Assembly (NCBI GenBank): GCA_028532985.1
Contig: JANCIK010000002.1
Location: 2,852,001 to 2,916,000 of the forward strand
Length of the DNA: 64,000 nucleotides
Source: Stropharia rugosoannulata
Taxonomy: Eukaryota; Basidiomycota; Agaricomycetes; Agaricales; Strophariaceae
Reading direction: 5' to 3'
Each line of letters begins with the position of its first letter. Position 1 is the first letter of the stretch. A program made the position numbers and the translations under genes. The notes under the pieces are model-generated. The model saw only the letters and a list, made by a program, of their open reading frames with translations, was not told where the DNA came from and searched no databases. Positions 24,798 through 37,416 of the stretch are shown here, piece after piece.

Positions 24798-27700
24798 TCA
24801 AGACGCGATACATTGAGAGTAATCTGGTGATGTTCTCAAATTAGACCAAATTAGAGCACAGTATGGAACCATCACTTACACGGGTTGCTGTATGTGCAGG
24901 TATAACCGACTACACAAACCGTTCCTCCAGTCCAGTTCGTTCCTAAAGCAAGTACCCTTAGAGCATAATCTTCATTTAATCAGTCTTGCTTACCGCCACA
25001 CTGCCCATAAGCCGGCACAGGGGTACTGGTTGAAGTTGGTGTGCTGGTAGGCGTAGTAGTGGCAGACTTCCCGGTTGTGGTGCTCGAGCTTGTTTTGGTA
25101 CTGGTCGAAGTCAAGGTCGGTGTAGTGGTAAACGTTGACGTTGATGTTGGTGTCACTGAGCTTGATGACACAGTAGTAGGCGTTGCAGATGACGTCGGAG
25201 CAGGCGCCGCACCAGCTACATCACCGTAGAAGATACCTCGACCATTAGTGCCAATATATACTCTATGACGAATCGTTAGAAGATAGACCGGTTAAGGTGC
25301 AAAGATCGCACCGGCCATAGATACGAGGATCTGCAGTAAGAACATTTGAAGATGCTGAGCCGAACCCATGTGCAGCATCATTGATTTGCACCCAGTTAGT
25401 GCCTTGGTCATCCGATCTGAAGTATCCGACACCACCAATGTTAGCGGCCGCGAAGATGGACGGGTATTTGCCAGCAGAGATTGGAGCACCCAAGGCAATG
25501 GCCCATGCCTGAGTAACTCCAGCAATAGCGGTGAATGTCGATCCTAGGTTGGTTGAGTGGAAAAGGCCTGCATCACTGGATACCCAGACGTCTCCTGTGA
25601 CATTGAGGTTCACAACAATTTTCGCAGGCGTTGTTGAAGCTCCAAGAGACCCCTTTGCAGCAAATGTTTTCCCCCCATCAGTCGAAAGATAAAATGAAGA
25701 CCCTGCCGCGCCGTAGAAGATAGAATTGTTCATCTTGTCTGAGGCAATGACAGCGGTAGACGGGAGAGATGGAACAGATGTGAACGTGTTTGTATACTGA
25801 GAGACTTGGACACCATTGCTACTGGTTGCCCATAGAACAGTATCGCCGTTGGCAGAAAATGCCACCTTGCCTCCTGTAAATGGTTGGGCATGATTCTACG
25901 TTAAAAGAAAAATGAAAAGACACACCGGTGACGTTGTCAGCGGCACCGTAGTCCTGGTTCCTTCATGGCATGAAAGGAATATCAGATCTACACGTACTTT
26001 GACTAACATAGTACACACCACGTCAGTCCCGAGTCCATTGAGATAGCAACTTGCTTCCCAGTTGAGCTAAAAACGGGTTAGTAGATGAAAATTGTATCAT
26101 TCGCATATTACAAAATTCACCTGTCACCCGTACCGATGCGAACAATGTTTGTAGGGTTATTACCGGCAAAGTCAATGTCAGCAGTTGTAGGCCATGTCGG
26201 GTTCGTGAATCCAGTTTGGGGAGACTCGGTGAGGGAGAGATGTGTGAATCCTAGTAAAGTCTTATAAGTTATAACAAAGAGCTGACAGTGGAGTGTTCGT
26301 TACCCCCAATATCACCAACAGCAGAAAGCAAGCTTGGTCCAGAAGGAGGAGATATCAGTCCTTGAATGGATGTCTCTTCAATACCATCGGCAAGAGACGC
26401 AATCGACACATTATGTATCGAGTCCCACTTATTAAACTTTGTCAGCTTTGAGATTTATTTCATGTAAAGTTACCAGTACCTTAAGCAAGTCATGACCACC
26501 ATAAAGAGTAGCACCTGTTCCGTAAAGCCAGTGATTGGAGTCGAAGGGGTCAATGGACAACGCTATACGTAGTTATGAGCATGGGAACTTAAACAGCTTG
26601 GGCTTTAACAAACCTTCCATCATCCAGCCAATTTGTTTATCACCAGGATTAGTATCAGTGTAGTCAGGGCCAATATAAGGCGCCAAAGAGTCTGAGTAAC
26701 TGTAGTATTTGTTCAAGGTGGGATAGTTTGCCCAGGCCCAAAGAGGGGACCACGTAGTTCCGCTGTCAGTAGAGCGGAAAATTTGCCCGTCAGGCCACCA
26801 GGAGTTGAGCGCAGCAACCATGATAGTTCCAGGTAACTGAAGGTCAACAGCCACTCCACCAAATCCGAAATAAAGGTCGCTTCCCGAAACAGGTGTGATG
26901 TCCGTCCCTGGTTTGTGCAATCAGTATATATTTTTTGTAAAAAGTAAGGAAATGAGCATACATGTGCCAGATGTTATGTTATACTTGTAGACAGAGCCCT
27001 CAGTACCGTCATACTATAACAGAATATTTGATGAATTGAGAATAATCTTATGTAGATGATGTCGCTTACCGGTCCAGCGCCGTTGGAGTAAGAGACATAC
27101 AGGACTTTTTCTTTAGGGGATAGAACACCTTTATGAGGTATAAAGGTAGAGTTTTGCCCTGCAACGGCGGACCCTGTAGTAGAGCGTTTACATTGTACAA
27201 TGAATACGAATCTGCACAGATTGTTATCCTTGTCTTACATGTACTCCCGCCATCATTCGTGACGAATACACTGTCTGAGCCAGCATTGGCCACACCGACA
27301 AAGATTCTGGGAGTGGGAGAGCCAGATGATCCCGATGTACTATCAAAAGTAACCCAAGCAATACCTTATACATGATTCAATGTCAATGTATCACATGGCA
27401 TGGGTAGGGAGTACAAACCAATTTTATCGCTGTTATAACCACTGGTGTCGGTCGGATCGGGTATATATGTGCCTATAGCATGAAGCGTTCAGCACGAGCA
27501 TTTATTAATGCAAAAAAGTTCATTTTAATCACCAGTATTTGTAAAGCTAGAGACCTTTGTCCACGAGGTTCCGAAGTTGGTAGACTTCCATAGTCCATTG
27601 CCGCTACGTGCACCAAAAAATAGGATTCCATTGCTATTAGGATCAATCGCAAGGCGCTACAAGACAAAGTTAGCATTCAGACAATGTAACGCCAGAAAAA

Positions 27701-28322
27701 AAAGTAAGTACTTCTCCCCTGTTACATTCCTTAGCATAAGTAGTTATAGAAGTAGTGAAAGCTTACATTCCACGACCAGGCATATTTCCTCCAACCTTGA
27801 AAGGTAGAGGTGAAGGGGTAAATGATGCTCCAGTGTCCGTTGAAATCAGGATCTGCCCATTGTTAGGATCCCAAGAATTAGTGTACATGCCTGTGGCCTT
27901 CGAGATCGCGGTGGAGCCAATTAAAACAAGAAAAACTGATAGCAAGCATTGACGGCATACCAAGTATAGGCGGTTAGGTTCCACTGGATCAGTCGCGAGG
28001 GCATCTACGCCCCAGTAGTTCCAGCGTGCATTGTCGACAAAATCGAGCAGCGGGGTCCAGCTGTCGTTGGCATTAAGTTTGTATGCCCCACCGATATCTG
28101 TCCGAGCAAAAGCCAAACCCTGCTGATATGTCAGTATTTCATGCTGAATGTATTGACCTTGAGCACTACCTTTTGTGTGGGGTTAAAGACAATGCCAGGA
28201 ATAAATCCGCCGCCACCGCCTATCTTGACATTTCGCCATGTATAAGACTGAGACGAGGCGGCTTCAGTAAGAGGGATGACGGCAGCAGAGATAAGTGCTG
28301 ATAGAATGCGCAATTTCACCAT
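24798..28322 (-). CDS. GH74 xyloglucanase with C-terminal CBM1 cellulose-binding module
   Basis: A secreted enzyme expected to cleave the beta-1,4-glucan backbone of xyloglucan. The signal peptide is M-V-K-L-R-I-L-S-A-L-I-S-A-A-V. The GH74 start Y-T-W-R-N-V-K-I-G-G-G-G-G-F-I-P follows, then F-A-R-T-D-I-G-G-A-Y and W-N-Y-W-G-V-D-A-L-A-T-D-P. BNR/Asp-box-like repeats of the two seven-bladed propellers recur through the exons (T-D-S-G-T-T-W, S-T-D-G-G-K-T-F, R-S-D-D-Q-G-T-N-W). After a Ser/Thr linker (25230-25040) an intron-split CBM1 reads Y-G-Q-C-G-G, then W-T-G-G-T-V-C, ending Y-Y-S-Q-C-I-A-S. More than ten introns. Its presence argues for a plant-biomass-degrading lifestyle. Endo- versus exo-mode cannot be told from what I checked. 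Confidence 0.93.
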
Positions 28323-29472
28323 GGTAGCGAAAGGTCCACAGTTGCTCTACCTCGCCGTTACGGCGTCGTCGATTTATACCTTAGTCTTGTAGCAACGAAA
28401 CTGCAATGACTAATAATGGTTCTGGGTGCAGATTGAGGGTCCGAATATTTAGCGTAGCAAGATAGCAGTCCGAGAAATATGCGTGCCCATTACCAGAGGC
28501 TTGAGAGGTATGGACGGTCCCATGGTCCAGAGCTTGCGATTATTATGGCCCGGCCATGTCATATCGTCTCAAGAAAATTTGCCTGCGTCTCTGCACACCA
28601 GAATTAAAACAAGTTTGGAGAAACAGGAAGGCTCTAGCTTTCAATTCGCAGTCGGCCTATCGCGGTTGTAAACGTTCGAAGTGCTATATTATCAGCACCA
28701 TTCACTGATAAAAAGGTGGAGTAAAATTTCATGTGCGCATAACATAACATGGCGGAATAGCCAAGGAATAGCTAACAACGACCGCTTATGTGGGTTTAAT
28801 GTGATGTGGCACTTGGCTGAAGACTTGATATTATTATTGAATCTGGTGAATCATCATGCCCACTGAGAGCATTACAAAGACAACGTAGTAAGATAGGTCC
28901 ATTACATGTATTAATGAACAACCTACATATCAGAGACGCTTAGATTCCTCATATCTACTGGCGTGGCATGGGTTATTAAGGTCGACAGGTCCGTCACCAT
29001 GCGTTGGCATGAGATATCCTAGTTAATTGGAGAGGAAGTCATTTGATGAAACCACATGCCATTTGTAGGCGTGAGTCACAGGCTGGGAGTACTTGTGGAC
29101 ATACGTGAAGACGGGACGTTGCTGTCAGCGTCACCTGAAAAGCACAGCCACCATTTTCCGGAATTCTCATTTTGACCAAATTTTGATCCAGGTATTTCTT
29201 ACAGTAATCGGAAGTTGGTTAAGGCAAAGGTCATGCAGTCATTGTAGAGGCACTTATCTGGCATTCGGATAAAGATCGGTCCTCGTGAGCAGCAGCTGTG
29301 TTTACTATGAGAGTAATCAGGAGTAGTAACCACGTTTTTTTTACCAAAGTGTATTTGAGGTGTATAGCAGTCGGGTTACAGCCTTATTAGTAAACAGTAA
29401 TATGTACAATAACAACAAATTATACATGAACATGAGTAATTTAGTGCGAACATCCCAGTTCAATCTTGCTTA
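28323..29472. other. Intergenic region upstream of the xyloglucanase gene
   Basis: About 1.15 kb, largely the promoter of the GH74 gene plus the 3' UTR of the metallophosphatase gene. I see no open frame with coding character, no tandem repeats and no terminal repeats. Confidence 0.5.
28372..28378 (-). promoter_or_regulatory. Candidate TATA box of the GH74 gene
   Basis: Minus-strand TATAAAT, about 50 bases upstream of the xyloglucanase start codon at 28322, in an otherwise GC-rich leader. Position and sequence fit a core promoter of an inducible gene. Confidence 0.5.
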
Positions 29473-31043
29473 TTAACTGTAATCATACTCAAAGTCTCCG
29501 ATTATCTCTCGCTCGTCCGTCACGATTGTTTCTTGCCGGTCGTGATAGAGAGCACTGATGACTTCCCTCTCCAACCATCGCTTTGACTTGGGTTCTCCGA
29601 TAGGATGAAGACTATAATGGATTGACAATGCCGACAGAACGCCACCGTAGGCATGTGAGATGCCTTCATTTAGTACTATTAACACTTGCACTGTTTGATA
29701 GACGCGGAAAATTACAGACCTGTATCAATAATAATGATTTTACCGTTACACCTTGATTTGATGTTCTACGTGGAGTTAGTTAACGATTTGCGATTGTCAT
29801 CATCATTGCAACATACATGAAAATCAGGCGTATGACCCATAATCATCCTGCGTGTTCCCGTTTTAGCAAGTACTTCGTCAACCTGGTTGCAAACAACGTC
29901 ATCGGCTTCTGTTGCCCAACCGCGATACCATAAGGGCCCGTTCGCGCCGTACATGTGCGCTTCTTCCGATGTAGCCTCCTGAGGAAGACCGGGGTAAGGG
30001 TGTGGAGGGTGTGGAGGAGGCTGGTGTCGGTTTTGAAGCTTTGCTAATAGTGAGTGCGAGAGTTCATTGATCTTTGTCGGAAAAGGCGACAAATTGTCAT
30101 AGGAGGGTGACAGGCCCCCGTGCACGAATGACAGAGCAGCATGACTCATAGGGTTTTGTGAAGTTGGTTGATATTTAAATTGTAGAGAGCTATCTTCTTT
30201 CTGCAGATTTAGGGTCAAATGTTGGGGCGGATAGGGTGTGTTTGGATGTCCCATAGATGGATGAAGTGGTAACCGAGACGCTGTGGTATAATTTTGTGCC
30301 CAGGCCCTTCCAATGCGTCCTGTCGTTAACATGCGTTGGCGCGCGGCGATAGACCCGAAAGTTTTCAATTCTGAAGGGTATACATATCTCCAGTCGCCTG
30401 CAGACGTTGAGTGGACGGTCAACAAACATAACACATGTTAAAAGTCAACGCGTAATACACACCGATAGCATTCATCCATTCATGGTTTCCAAGGTGAGAA
30501 AGTACAGTCCCCCCAACTTCGAGTGCCTGAGCTCGTAGGCGTTCCATCCAAAGGAAGATAAGTATGGTATCGTCTCCACTAATTGAAATTTCATGAATAT
30601 GGCTAGTAAGCATACAACAGAAGTACGACTTGCCGGTCAATAATATCGCCTGTCTGAACAAAGAAATCCACGTTTCCAGACCAGTTTCCATGTTCATCGG
30701 TTACGTCGGCGAAGGTGAGCACCTTCCTCGCATTCGGCATGTCGCCGTGTAAGTCACCCACAGCTACTATGTGGCGGGAAAATGGTACGCGCGTGTCGTC
30801 TTCACAATCTTCGAGTTCCTCTTCAACAGCCGGAACTTTCGGTTTTTGTGTTTCCACCGACCAAGGGAATAACTTGTGTCGTGCTATATTGCTTAGGTCC
30901 GAGACGAGCAGCTGCTCCGTAGGCCATGTTGTTATGGATGGTAGAATATGCTCTAGCCTAAGATTATAAAGAACGTATAGGGTTATCAAGGGAAGGAATC
31001 CATAGAGTATGGCTCTCCTCCGCGTTGGATTGAGTATAGGCAT
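29473..31043 (-). CDS. Membrane-anchored calcineurin-like metallophosphatase
   Basis: A serine/threonine-phosphatase-fold enzyme with an N-terminal signal-anchor (R-R-R-A-I-L-Y-G-F-L-P-L-I-T-L-Y-V-L-Y), so the catalytic domain should face a secretory compartment. The metal-binding motifs are complete: V-G-D-L-H-G-D (GDxHG), T-G-D-I-I-D-R (GDxxDR), L-G-N-H-E-W (GNHE), then M-G-H-T-P and I-D-T-G-I-S-H-A-Y-G-G. A 60-residue proline/histidine-rich stretch (P-P-P-H-P-P-H-P-Y-P) sits between the GNHE and GHT motifs. The pattern resembles bacterial-like (Shewanella-type) phosphatases found in fungi and plants more than calcineurin itself. Introns near 30440-30475, 30600-30660, 29770-29820 and 29690-29760 interrupt the frame. 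Substrate unknown. Confidence 0.87.
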
Positions 31044-31353
31044 GGTGAGCGGAAAGGTGAAACAACCGAAGCATTCGGTTTAATGTAAGTACATAATAAG
31101 CACATAGGAGTAAGACATCAATCAAGTTACGATGTCGGCATGAACGTTTCACTTGATTAGGAAGGAGCTCGATTCTCAACAGAAAAATGAAATTTTTTTT
31201 AAAAAGTACTGGCTCCATTTTACTTGACTTCAGTCCCTACACATCCGCATTGTATCTACATAATGTCAACCGCGAAGTATTATAATACAAGCTATCACAA
31301 AGAACAAGAAATTATAAGTTAGTCGACGTTCTGCTCTGCAAATCTGAGCGGGG
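31044..31353. other. Short spacer between the metallophosphatase and ORC4 genes
   Basis: About 310 bases holding the metallophosphatase promoter and the ORC4 3' UTR. AT-rich, with no other signal. Confidence 0.5.
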
Positions 31354-33813
31354 TCACTGGTTTTTACCTAGCCACTTCTTCAAATTCGTGATGCCGGCCT
31401 TGTCGACAAGAGCTCTAATTTGGAGGCGGTCGACGTCACATCTATACTTCATAAATTGTTTCGCGGTGCCAGACGATACAGCTGCTGCAGAAACGAATAT
31501 GTTGCACGCAATGAGACTTTCAAAAGCCTGCAACAGAGAATGAATTCAGAGAATAAATCAGTAAATGAGGCATTTTACGTACGCTCATAAGGACATCTCT
31601 GGTGCAGCGTATCATGCCGATATTTCCACCATTCACTTGCACAGGAGCAGAGGCTAATGCTCGCACTTGTGCTTGGAAGGAGTCATAAATCATTTCGAAA
31701 GTGAATACTTTATGACCTGCTGTATCCGCGTGTGCACTCGCAATCAACAAACAAAGAGCAGGGTAGGACATATCTGGTAAAAAATTGATATCAGGGGATT
31801 AGGTGTGCACAAAATAAATCAGTGATGCTTACTATTCAGATGAATGGTACGCAATCGTGAACGTTGGAATTCAACAGAGGCCGAAAGAGTCTTATAGGAA
31901 AGGTACGGCTGACTCGGCGTCAAACGAAGAACACAAGACGTCTATATGCGTGATAAAATAATTAATGTAAACATGTAGACAAAATATCAACGTACCAGAA
32001 TACGGATAAGGACTTTTAAGTCCTTTAAGATACCGAAAGTCTCGCTAAGTGCACTAACCACATTCTTGTCTTCTAAGAATTTGTCCACGCTCGTCTTCCA
32101 GAGCTTTTCCCATTCAACGCCATCAGGGTTGTCTTTGTGATCTAAAGGTGGTTGTAAGACTGTTCTAGCGATCTTCGTGTAACTCTGCAATGTGTCAGAA
32201 GGCGATGTGCGAATAGTTCTCCCAGAGAATCGGCTCTTCACTCGCTTCTCCAGAAGCTCAATGGCATTAACGCGACTTGTGATCCCGATTACTGTTATTC
32301 CCCGACTTTCTGAGCTAGAACGGCAATTTTGGACCGTATCCAAGAGAGAGTACAGGAGAGATTGTCGAGGATGAAGAGCGAACAAGTCAAATGCGTCCAA
32401 TATGACGATAACAGGGCGACCTAGTGTGGACAAGACGGGTATCAGAGAATGTAACTGAGATGAAGGTGGGAGAGACGGCATTTCTTCAGGAAGTTTGTCT
32501 ACACTTTCAAGAAAATAATTATCAAGCTCATCGTCCTGAGCCTCGGGGCCAACCACGTCCTCGGTCTGTTCGGAATGGGGAAAGAGAGATGACCCAGTCT
32601 GTTGCAGTAGTTGAAATGCGATTTCCCGTAGAGCGTGCCTGTCAGTGGTCTGAACAAAGCCAGAGAGACGAAGAATTATCGGATTATGATAAGTAATTCC
32701 TTGAATACAGGTTTCGACAATCTTTTGGACGTCAGGCAAAAGTAGTCATAGTTGATAGTTGAGTTATGACTGACCTTAGACTTTCCACTGCCTCTAGGCC
32801 CAAGGACAAGACAACTGTTTCCCTCAGCTCGATGGACAGTGCCATTAATCAAATCACCAAGTTGTTTCATTGCGACGCCATTCACAGGATCTTCAGAGTC
32901 AGATAGAGACGTGAGGTCGGGATAACGTAGTGACTTTAGGAGGCAGCGCTTGAATGAATTAAAACAAGGAAGAAGACGATCGGGAACAGACCCTAGAAGG
33001 TCGGTGAAAGGCATTGTGTCAAGGAAGGAAGACTCCGCTTCAGGCCTGCTGACGCGGTCGTCATTATCGTTCTCTTCATCTGAGCCTTCTGTCGTGTTCG
33101 GGATTGATGACTTCGGAATTAAGGGGATGTCATGGCTTTGAACGGCGACTCTTTGCACAAGCGTCAAGCTCTCGTCCTCTGATGATGAAGATTCCTGCTC
33201 TTGTTCCGAAGTGTGACGCGGCTCAGTTGCAGAAGTCTGTTTGCCACTTCGCTTTGGAGTGCAAATTTCAACCATAGGCGCAAGACGCGTTTTTTTCGCA
33301 AGGACGGCCGTGGAACGTTTTGGCTTCGCGGCAGATTTAACAGGTCTTGAAGTATCTAGTTCCGCAACCATTATATCCTGGGGGACACCACCCTCGACTA
33401 TAGTCCAACTGCGTCATTAGGTCCGTGAAAGTACACTGATAGTTTTACTAACCTCCAGATCGAGGTCTACCTCGACGTTTTGGGGGTGTTGGTTGGCTTT
33501 CCACCACATCAGTTGCCCCTGTCGACAAGACGTGTACTTTATCGGTTTCGTCTAAGAGGCATAGATTATTTGGAGCTGCATCGTGACTGTCTATCTCGAC
33601 TTCAGTTTCTGAGATGTCCCGTTCAGCAGCCTCGGCGTTTGGTTTGCTGGGCGATGAGCGTTTCCTCGGAAGCACGCGACGCGACGCGACTCTAGATTTC
33701 TTGGGCGGACTTTGTAGAGAGGAGGATGGGCTTGAACCAGATGATCGTAGTTGCCGTTTAGGCTCTGGAGCCTCCTCGTTCCGTACGGCAGCACGTTTTC
33801 GTTTGGGAGGCAT
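31354..33813 (-). CDS. ORC4: Origin recognition complex subunit 4
   Basis: A subunit of the ORC that marks replication origins. The first exon (33813-33452) is a basic, disordered tail beginning M-P-P-K-R-K-R and ending in an AT-hook P-K-R-R-G-R-P-R-S-G. A 67-base intron joins it in frame to V-P-Q-D-I-M-V-A-E-L-D at about 33370. The AAA+ domain has Walker A L-G-P-R-G-S-G-K-S-K. The Walker B position reads V-I-L-D-A-F-D-L-F-A, with Ala where the acidic Glu is expected, before L-H-P-R-Q-S-L-L-Y-S-L-L-D. Sensor-region residues I-G-I-T-S-R and the winged-helix C-terminus follow, ending N-L-K-K-W-L-G-K-N-Q. The gene is divergent from SEC10, with 180 bases between start codons. Confidence 0.93.
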
Positions 33814-33993
33814 GGTGAATAAAGCCTGAACAAGGTTACAGCTTGAGCAAGGTGTGGTGGCTATTAATGACCTTCGCGCGCGCGCCGCGGGTGCAGAAAC
33901 CACACATGACTTAGTTGGACTGATTTGCACCAGTGGTCATTGAGCCCCAGCGACTCTTCCTCAGTTTGTCTTTATTACCTCTTAAGGAGGCAT

Positions 33994-36900
33994 ATGTCCA
34001 GGCAGCTGGAGCCCTCGATGTCCAATAATCAAACCAGTCAGGAGTACCTTGAACTCTCTGCTTTCCAGGTATATGATTACTTCAAATACTATCATCTTGA
34101 ATTACCGTGTGCTCAATGCTAGTACAACGCTGTATAGGGAAAGTTCGACATAACAGAATTTGTTGGATCAGTCTCTGAGAAGCTCATAGCAGATTCCAAG
34201 GCGGATAATGGACGTGCGTCATCTAATCAAACATCATATGGTTTCGGATTCACATCTATATAGCATTTGATCCTAAGCCGTTTATACGGTCCTTCGAGGC
34301 TGCTGTCGACAAACTTATCGCCGTTCGAAAAGAGGTTCAAGCCCAAACTGAGAGGATGGAAAAGACTGTTCGCGTGACGGAACGGGAGTATTCCAAGAAG
34401 ATGACTGAGTTGACGAAAGGCTTCGAGGTACGGACTCTATTGTCATGTAGTACCTGCGCAGCTAAGGGAACCGCATTATATAGGTTGTGGGGTCATCCTT
34501 TTCTGGCATGGAAAGTTGCATGAACGAAGTCAGCAGCACTGCCGTTAGAATAGGCAGGACTGATACCTTATTTACTGTGTCGTATTCTCATGTTAGACGC
34601 AGGTGATCAATTGGAGACTGTCCATGTCGAACGACAAAGAGCTCAAGCGGCCTACGATCTTATTGACTTCTACAACCAGTTTAGTAAAGGGGATACTAAC
34701 CGTTTAGATGCATTGAAGAAAGAAGGGAGGGCTGGTCGAAGACAAGTAGCGGTTGTCTTACGCCGATTGAACACTGTTGCGAAGGAGGTGGACTTACCTA
34801 ACTCTGACAAAGTGCGTTCCATCTTTCTTAATAGGACAGCATCGTCATACATACATGGATTTAGACCCGGGAAAATATCGAAAAATACTGCGAGAAGTTT
34901 GAGAAGGAAATGCTCAATTTATTCGACAGATGTTATAAGAAAGGCGACCCAAAGTTAATGCATGTAAGCTCTTTTCCTAAAGTTATTGATGCTACGCCAA
35001 ATATTTTCGACTTAGCATTGCGCGCAAACCTTGCTTGAGTTTAACGGCGGAGCCTCTTGCGTTCAAGTCTACGTCAATCAACATGACTTCTTCATCAACA
35101 ATGTTCGCGATACTTCTGTACCATTTGACGAAGTATTGTAAGGCTCAAACTTATTGTATTATCTCCACTAACTCTACTGTAGATGGCGCACCATAAACGA
35201 TCCTGATATCAGCCCACCCAAGACTGAAATCGGGTTGACGGAACTGTTTGCAGAAATTCGTACAACAGTCGACACGGAGGCTCAAATTGTCAAAGCCGTT
35301 TTCCCGAACCCACCCGTCGTCATGCAAGTCTTCCTGCAAAGAGTCTTTGCTCAGTCGGTACGCACACCTTCACTTGAAGAGCCATTTGGTAACCGCGGTC
35401 GTAGATTCAGCAACATATGGAACAACTACTTCATAAGGGAACAGATATTTCAGACCTTGCATACCTCCGTGTACTGCAATTAGTACACCTTCAAGCATCG
35501 GGCTTAGTTGAAGATTTAAAAGCTCATGAACTACCGCAAATGGCTTCACGAACTCCATACGAAGTTACAGAGTTCAGGAGATCTTTGACGGGTGCCGCTC
35601 CTACCACAGGATCAACTCCCTCTGCTGCTATCAGTACGATGCTTGAAACGGCAATGGAAGAACTCTTTGTTCCGTACACCGAGGGTCAGCGGTATATGGA
35701 ACGTGAAACCAAGAATTTGACCACTCTGTATGGCAACCTTTTGGCCAATTTTGCACGGTATCATGTAAGCTGACTTCTTGGGCGTAATTCCATGTACTTA
35801 ACATTTATCCCACAGCAAAAAACGCAGAAAGGGAAATCATCCATGTTCGATCGCATGCTGAATCAGATTAGTTCAACAACCGCCGCAAACGCAGCTGCTG
35901 GCGGAAACACACCATCTGCTCAAGCTGCTGCGGCGCTGGTGAGGTTTGGTGTAATCAATCCAGAGCGAGCCAGTGAGAAGTCACTGGAAGAGCCCTTGCG
36001 CGAAGACGATGGCATCCTCAGTGTGGATTTGGCAGAAAAAATGCTCAAATGGCACGCTGAGGCAATTGGACGATGTGTAGAACTCAGTGCTCCTAACGAT
36101 GTGTATGTATTCTTTCTAGTCGGGGTTTGTCTTCTAATATCCTGACAGGCCCAAGAATACATCAACGCTGCTGCGAGTGCTGGCCGAAGCCATTGGTCAT
36201 TCTTATGTCGACATTGCCCTTGAGACGTCCGTGTTGTTTCTATTATCCGTCATTTCAGTCATTTATATTTTTCTTCAGAGCCCAAATACGCCTTGAAACA
36301 GCTGATAGTAAGATAGAACCGAACCTGCAACCACTGTCAATCGTGAAGGCGATTGACCTGATATGCCATCTCTGGCAGCAGTATGTCAACATCGCTCTGT
36401 TACCTCTAGCAAGCTCTTCTGTTACCATTCGCCGAGAGATGGTGTTGTTCAACAATCAGACAGTAAATCGAATGGAGAATGGGGCGAACATTCTTTTACA
36501 GCGTATCGTTGACGGTATGACTTATTCCGTCCATGACGCTGTACTGGGTCTAATGAAACTATATAGCGATTATAAACTGGCTCTCAATGCAGTTGACAAA
36601 ACAGAAGCGTAACGACTTCAAGCCGAAGAACGACGACTTGTCATTTGCCCGCGTTAACACAGAGCCCTGTGTAGCGTGTTGCGAGACTCTTGAAAAGGTT
36701 CGAGATGCTGCGAAGCAGAACATCAGTGGCAAAAATCTTGAAGTTTTCTTGACTGAGATCGGGGTGGCATTCCACAGGTAAATATGTCGACGATCCAGTC
36801 TTACATATGCGCTGAACAATTTACTAGCCTACTCTTAGACCACTTGCGCAAATTCCCTGTCAGTGCGACTGGTGGTTTAATGCTTGCAAAGTGCGTACCT

Positions 36901-37351
36901 AAGAGCTGCTGTTATCATTAGTGGCTATTAACAATATATTTTAAGGGACCTCAAATCATACCAAGATACAATTAGCAGCTTCAACATTCCAGCCCTACAT
37001 GAACGTTTCGAATTTATACGGCAACTTGGGAACGTTTTCCTCGTACGGCCTGAAATTCTCAAGTCATATATTACCGAAGGATATCTTGGGCGCATTGATT
37101 CAACCCTGCTCAAACCGTACTTGGCACTGCGTAGTGACTGGGGTCAATTTGAGAAAGGATTCGACTCGGAGGCGCTGCCTGAAGCACAAAGACCAGGTCT
37201 GCGCGATCGCTTCGCACGCCTGAGCGTTATGATGAAAGACCTAGAAAGCCTGAAAGTGGACAGTCTGTCCATGGGCTCATTGACCATGCCGACTATGCCC
37301 TCTGGACTGACAGGAACTTTCACAGGGCGGTTCGGCACCTTCAATTCCTAA
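33994..37351 (+). CDS. SEC10: Exocyst complex component Sec10
   Basis: A subunit of the octameric exocyst, which tethers secretory vesicles to the plasma membrane. Starting at ATG 33994 (M-S-R-Q-L-E-P-S-M-S), about twelve exons join in frame. Family blocks include P-F-D-P-K-P-F-I-R-S-F-E-A-A-V-D-K-L, a long N-terminal coiled coil (R-K-E-V-Q-A-Q-T-E-R-M-E-K-T), Y-D-L-I-D-F-Y-N-Q-F-S-K-G-D, L-L-E-F-N-G-G-A-S-C-V-Q-V-Y-V-N-Q-H-D, and V-M-Q-V-F-L-Q-R-V-F-A-Q-S. The CORVET/exocyst-type helical rods fill the rest. The C-terminus is T-G-T-F-T-G-R-F-G-T-F-N-S. The stop is only 65 bases from that of the convergent enoyl-CoA hydratase gene. Confidence 0.93.
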
Positions 37352-37416
37352 AGAGAGCAGTATAGTGTAATTGTATTTATCGGATGTGTTGTAACATAGG
37401 GTGACATGTAGGATAT

